Positions 62,621 through 64,000 of a stretch of DNA of 64,000 nucleotides are shown in pieces. The notes beneath the pieces are model-generated. The model worked only from the letters and a program-made list of their open reading frames with translations, had not been told where the DNA came from and ran no database searches. This DNA comes from Marinobacter pelagius. Its GTDB lineage: Bacteria; Pseudomonadota; Gammaproteobacteria; Pseudomonadales; Oleiphilaceae. The translations under genes and the position numbers were made by a program. Positions within the stretch are counted from its first letter, which is position 1. The number at the start of each line of letters is the position of its first letter. The DNA lies in the NCBI RefSeq assembly GCF_003315345.1, contig NZ_QNRO01000022.1, positions 1-64,000 of the forward strand. Direction: 5' to 3'.

Positions 62621-64000
62621 TCAGGCGAACTCTGTGTTTGTCTCGGCCTTCTCCAGGAGCATGCGCGGAGGCGCAAAACGCTCGCCGAATTGAGATTCCA
62701 GCTCTTTGGCACGTTCGGTGAAAGCGCGCACGCCGTACTGGTTGATGAACTGGATGGCGCCGCCGGTCCAGGGAGCATAGCCGATACCGAAGATGCTGCC
62801 GATATTGGCATCCTCCACGGTTCTGAGCACACCTTCTTCCAGGCAGCGGACCGTCTCGATGGCCTGGATGAACAGGATTCGGTCCTTCAGGTCCTGAAGT
62901 GAGGTGGCGCGGGCCTTGTCCAGGTCCACGAACAGGTTCTCCAGTTCCGGCCAGAGGTACTTCTTGCCCTTGTCCGGATACTCATAGAAGCCGGCGCCGG
63001 CCGCCTTACCCTTGCGGCCATGCTCGTTGACCATCGCATCGATGATCGCCTCCGCGGGATGGGCGTTCCAGGTGCCGCCGGTAGCTTCAGTGTCCTTTCT
63101 GCTCTGGTCCCGGATGTGCTGCATGAGGGTCATGCTGACTTCGTCGGAAATTGCCAGCGGACCCACCGGCATGCCTGCGAGCACCCCCGCGTTTTCAATG
63201 CTGGAGGGATGGATACCCTCGCCGAGCATGGCAATGCCTTCGTTGACGAAGGTGCCGAAGACCCGGGAGGTGAAGAAGCCGCGGCTGTCGTTCACCACGA
63301 TCGGGATCTTGCCGATCTGCTGGACGTAATCGAAGGCCCGGGCCAGGGTGTCATCGGAGGTTTTTTCACCCACGATGATCTCCACCAACTGCATCTTGTC
63401 CACCGGGGAGAAGAAATGCAGGCCGATGAAGTTATCGGGCTTGCCGGACGCTTCGGCCAGCTGGGTGATGGGAATGGTGGAGGTGTTGGAGGCGAAGATC
63501 CCGTTGGCTACCATTTTCGGCTCCGATTCCCGGGTTACCTTGCCTTTCAGGTCGCTGTCTTCGAACACCGCCTCGATAATCAGGTCGCAACCCTCGAGAT
63601 CATCGGCGGAAGCCGTCGGCTTGATCCGGTCCAGGATGGCGGTTTTCTGCTCATCGGTCATGCGGCCACGGCTCACTTTCTTGTCCAGCAGCTGCTCTGA
63701 ATAGCGTTTGCCTTTCTCCGCGTTTTCCACGGACACATCCCTGAGCACAACGTCGACGCCACGAACGGCGGTGGCATAGGCAATGCCTGCCCCCATCATG
63801 CCCGCGCCCAGCACGCCCACCTTGCTGAAGGTGGCACGGTCAACGCCGTCCGGCCGGCTGCCGCCCGCCTTGATGGCGTTGAGCTGGAACCAGAAGGTGC
63901 CGGTCATGTTCTTGGCGACCTGGCCCACCACCAGCTCGGTGAAGTACCGGGTCTCGATCAGGCTGCCGTTGTCGAAATCCACCTGCGCGCCTTCCACGGC
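62621..64000 (-). CDS. 3-hydroxyacyl-CoA dehydrogenase part of a FadB/FadJ-like protein (partial)
   Basis: The 3' end of a longer gene; the frame is open to the window edge, so the start is outside. The visible 460 codons carry the NAD-binding HADH motif VGVLGAGMMGAGIAYATAVRG and the catalytic-histidine region GLHFFSPVDKMQLVEIIVG. The C-terminal repeat is also present (GFGIGYAPWTGGAIQFINQYG-like). A crotonase domain is expected upstream if it is FadB/FadJ. It performs steps of fatty acid beta-oxidation, which fits the wax-ester reductase in this genome. Confidence 0.92.
   Translation of the reverse strand, partial: AVEGAQVDFDNGSLIETRYFTELVVGQVAKNMTGTFWFQLNAIKAGGSRPDGVDRATFSKVGVLGAGMMGAGIAYATAVRGVDVVLRDVSVENAEKGKRYSEQLLDKKVSRGRMTDEQKTAILDRIKPTASADDLEGCDLIIEAVFEDSDLKGKVTRESEPKMVANGIFASNTSTIPITQLAEASGKPDNFIGLHFFSPVDKMQLVEIIVGEKTSDDTLARAFDYVQQIGKIPIVVNDSRGFFTSRVFGTFVNEGIAMLGEGIHPSSIENAGVLAGMPVGPLAISDEVSMTLMQHIRDQSRKDTEATGGTWNAHPAEAIIDAMVNEHGRKGKAAGAGFYEYPDKGKKYLWPELENLFVDLDKARATSLQDLKDRILFIQAIETVRCLEEGVLRTVEDANIGSIFGIGYAPWTGGAIQFINQYGVRAFTERAKELESQFGERFAPPRMLLEKAETNTEFA

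Overview
The window looks like a chromosomal segment of a marine gammaproteobacterium close to Marinobacter. The strongest clue is a 661-residue two-domain fatty acyl-CoA reductase of the type known from Marinobacter wax-ester synthesis. A pseudomonad-like order of ubiG, mupP, yciK, an MTA deaminase gene and mtnA supports this, as do high-GC coding sequence, SstT, KtrAB/TrkH and RdgC. All calls come from reading the sequence and its translations; no database was searched.

Region 1 (0-15 kb) starts with a DMT-family transporter and a methyltransferase and then becomes an accessory, defence-type island. A three-gene unit (1.87-5.2 kb) encodes a MazG-like NTP pyrophosphohydrolase, a 793-residue protein joining a PD-(D/E)XK nuclease, a DUF2075 helicase and a C-terminal LexA/UmuD-like S24 peptidase with a plausible self-cleavage site, and a DEDDh exonuclease. 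After a PAS-only protein and an old-yellow-enzyme family oxidoreductase come a HepT/MntA toxin-antitoxin pair and a complete Wadjet plasmid-defence operon (jetABCD).

Region 2 (15-27 kb) holds SstT and a shikimate kinase-like protein, an SDR, a NYN-LOTUS protein, two small lipoproteins, a three-gene signalling cassette (OmpR-type regulator, FecR-domain protein, histidine kinase apparently lacking its CHASE2 sensor) and topoisomerase III. A 99-nt clover-leaf palindrome lies upstream of bolA.

Region 3 (27-44 kb) is mostly core: bolA-yciO, a glyoxalase II-like hydrolase, a diguanylate cyclase, a DUF3360 permease-like protein, an esterase and a c-heme Tll0287-like protein. A potassium cluster follows (KtrA, KtrB, a short KdpD-like kinase and KdpE, divergent from TrkH), then tRNA-Arg(CCT), a TIGR04283/TIGR04282 glycosyltransferase pair and a pitrilysin-type protease.

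Region 4 (44-64 kb) carries the fatty acyl-CoA reductase, RNase T, dihydroorotase, a histone-deacetylase-family enzyme divergent from a Pat-type protein acetyltransferase, a compact array of palindromes and 18-bp direct repeats, rdgC, yaaA, the yciK-mupP-ubiG block, MTA salvage genes, an HTH protein, the tail-specific protease Prc and the 3' part of a FadB/FadJ-like beta-oxidation gene that runs off the end.
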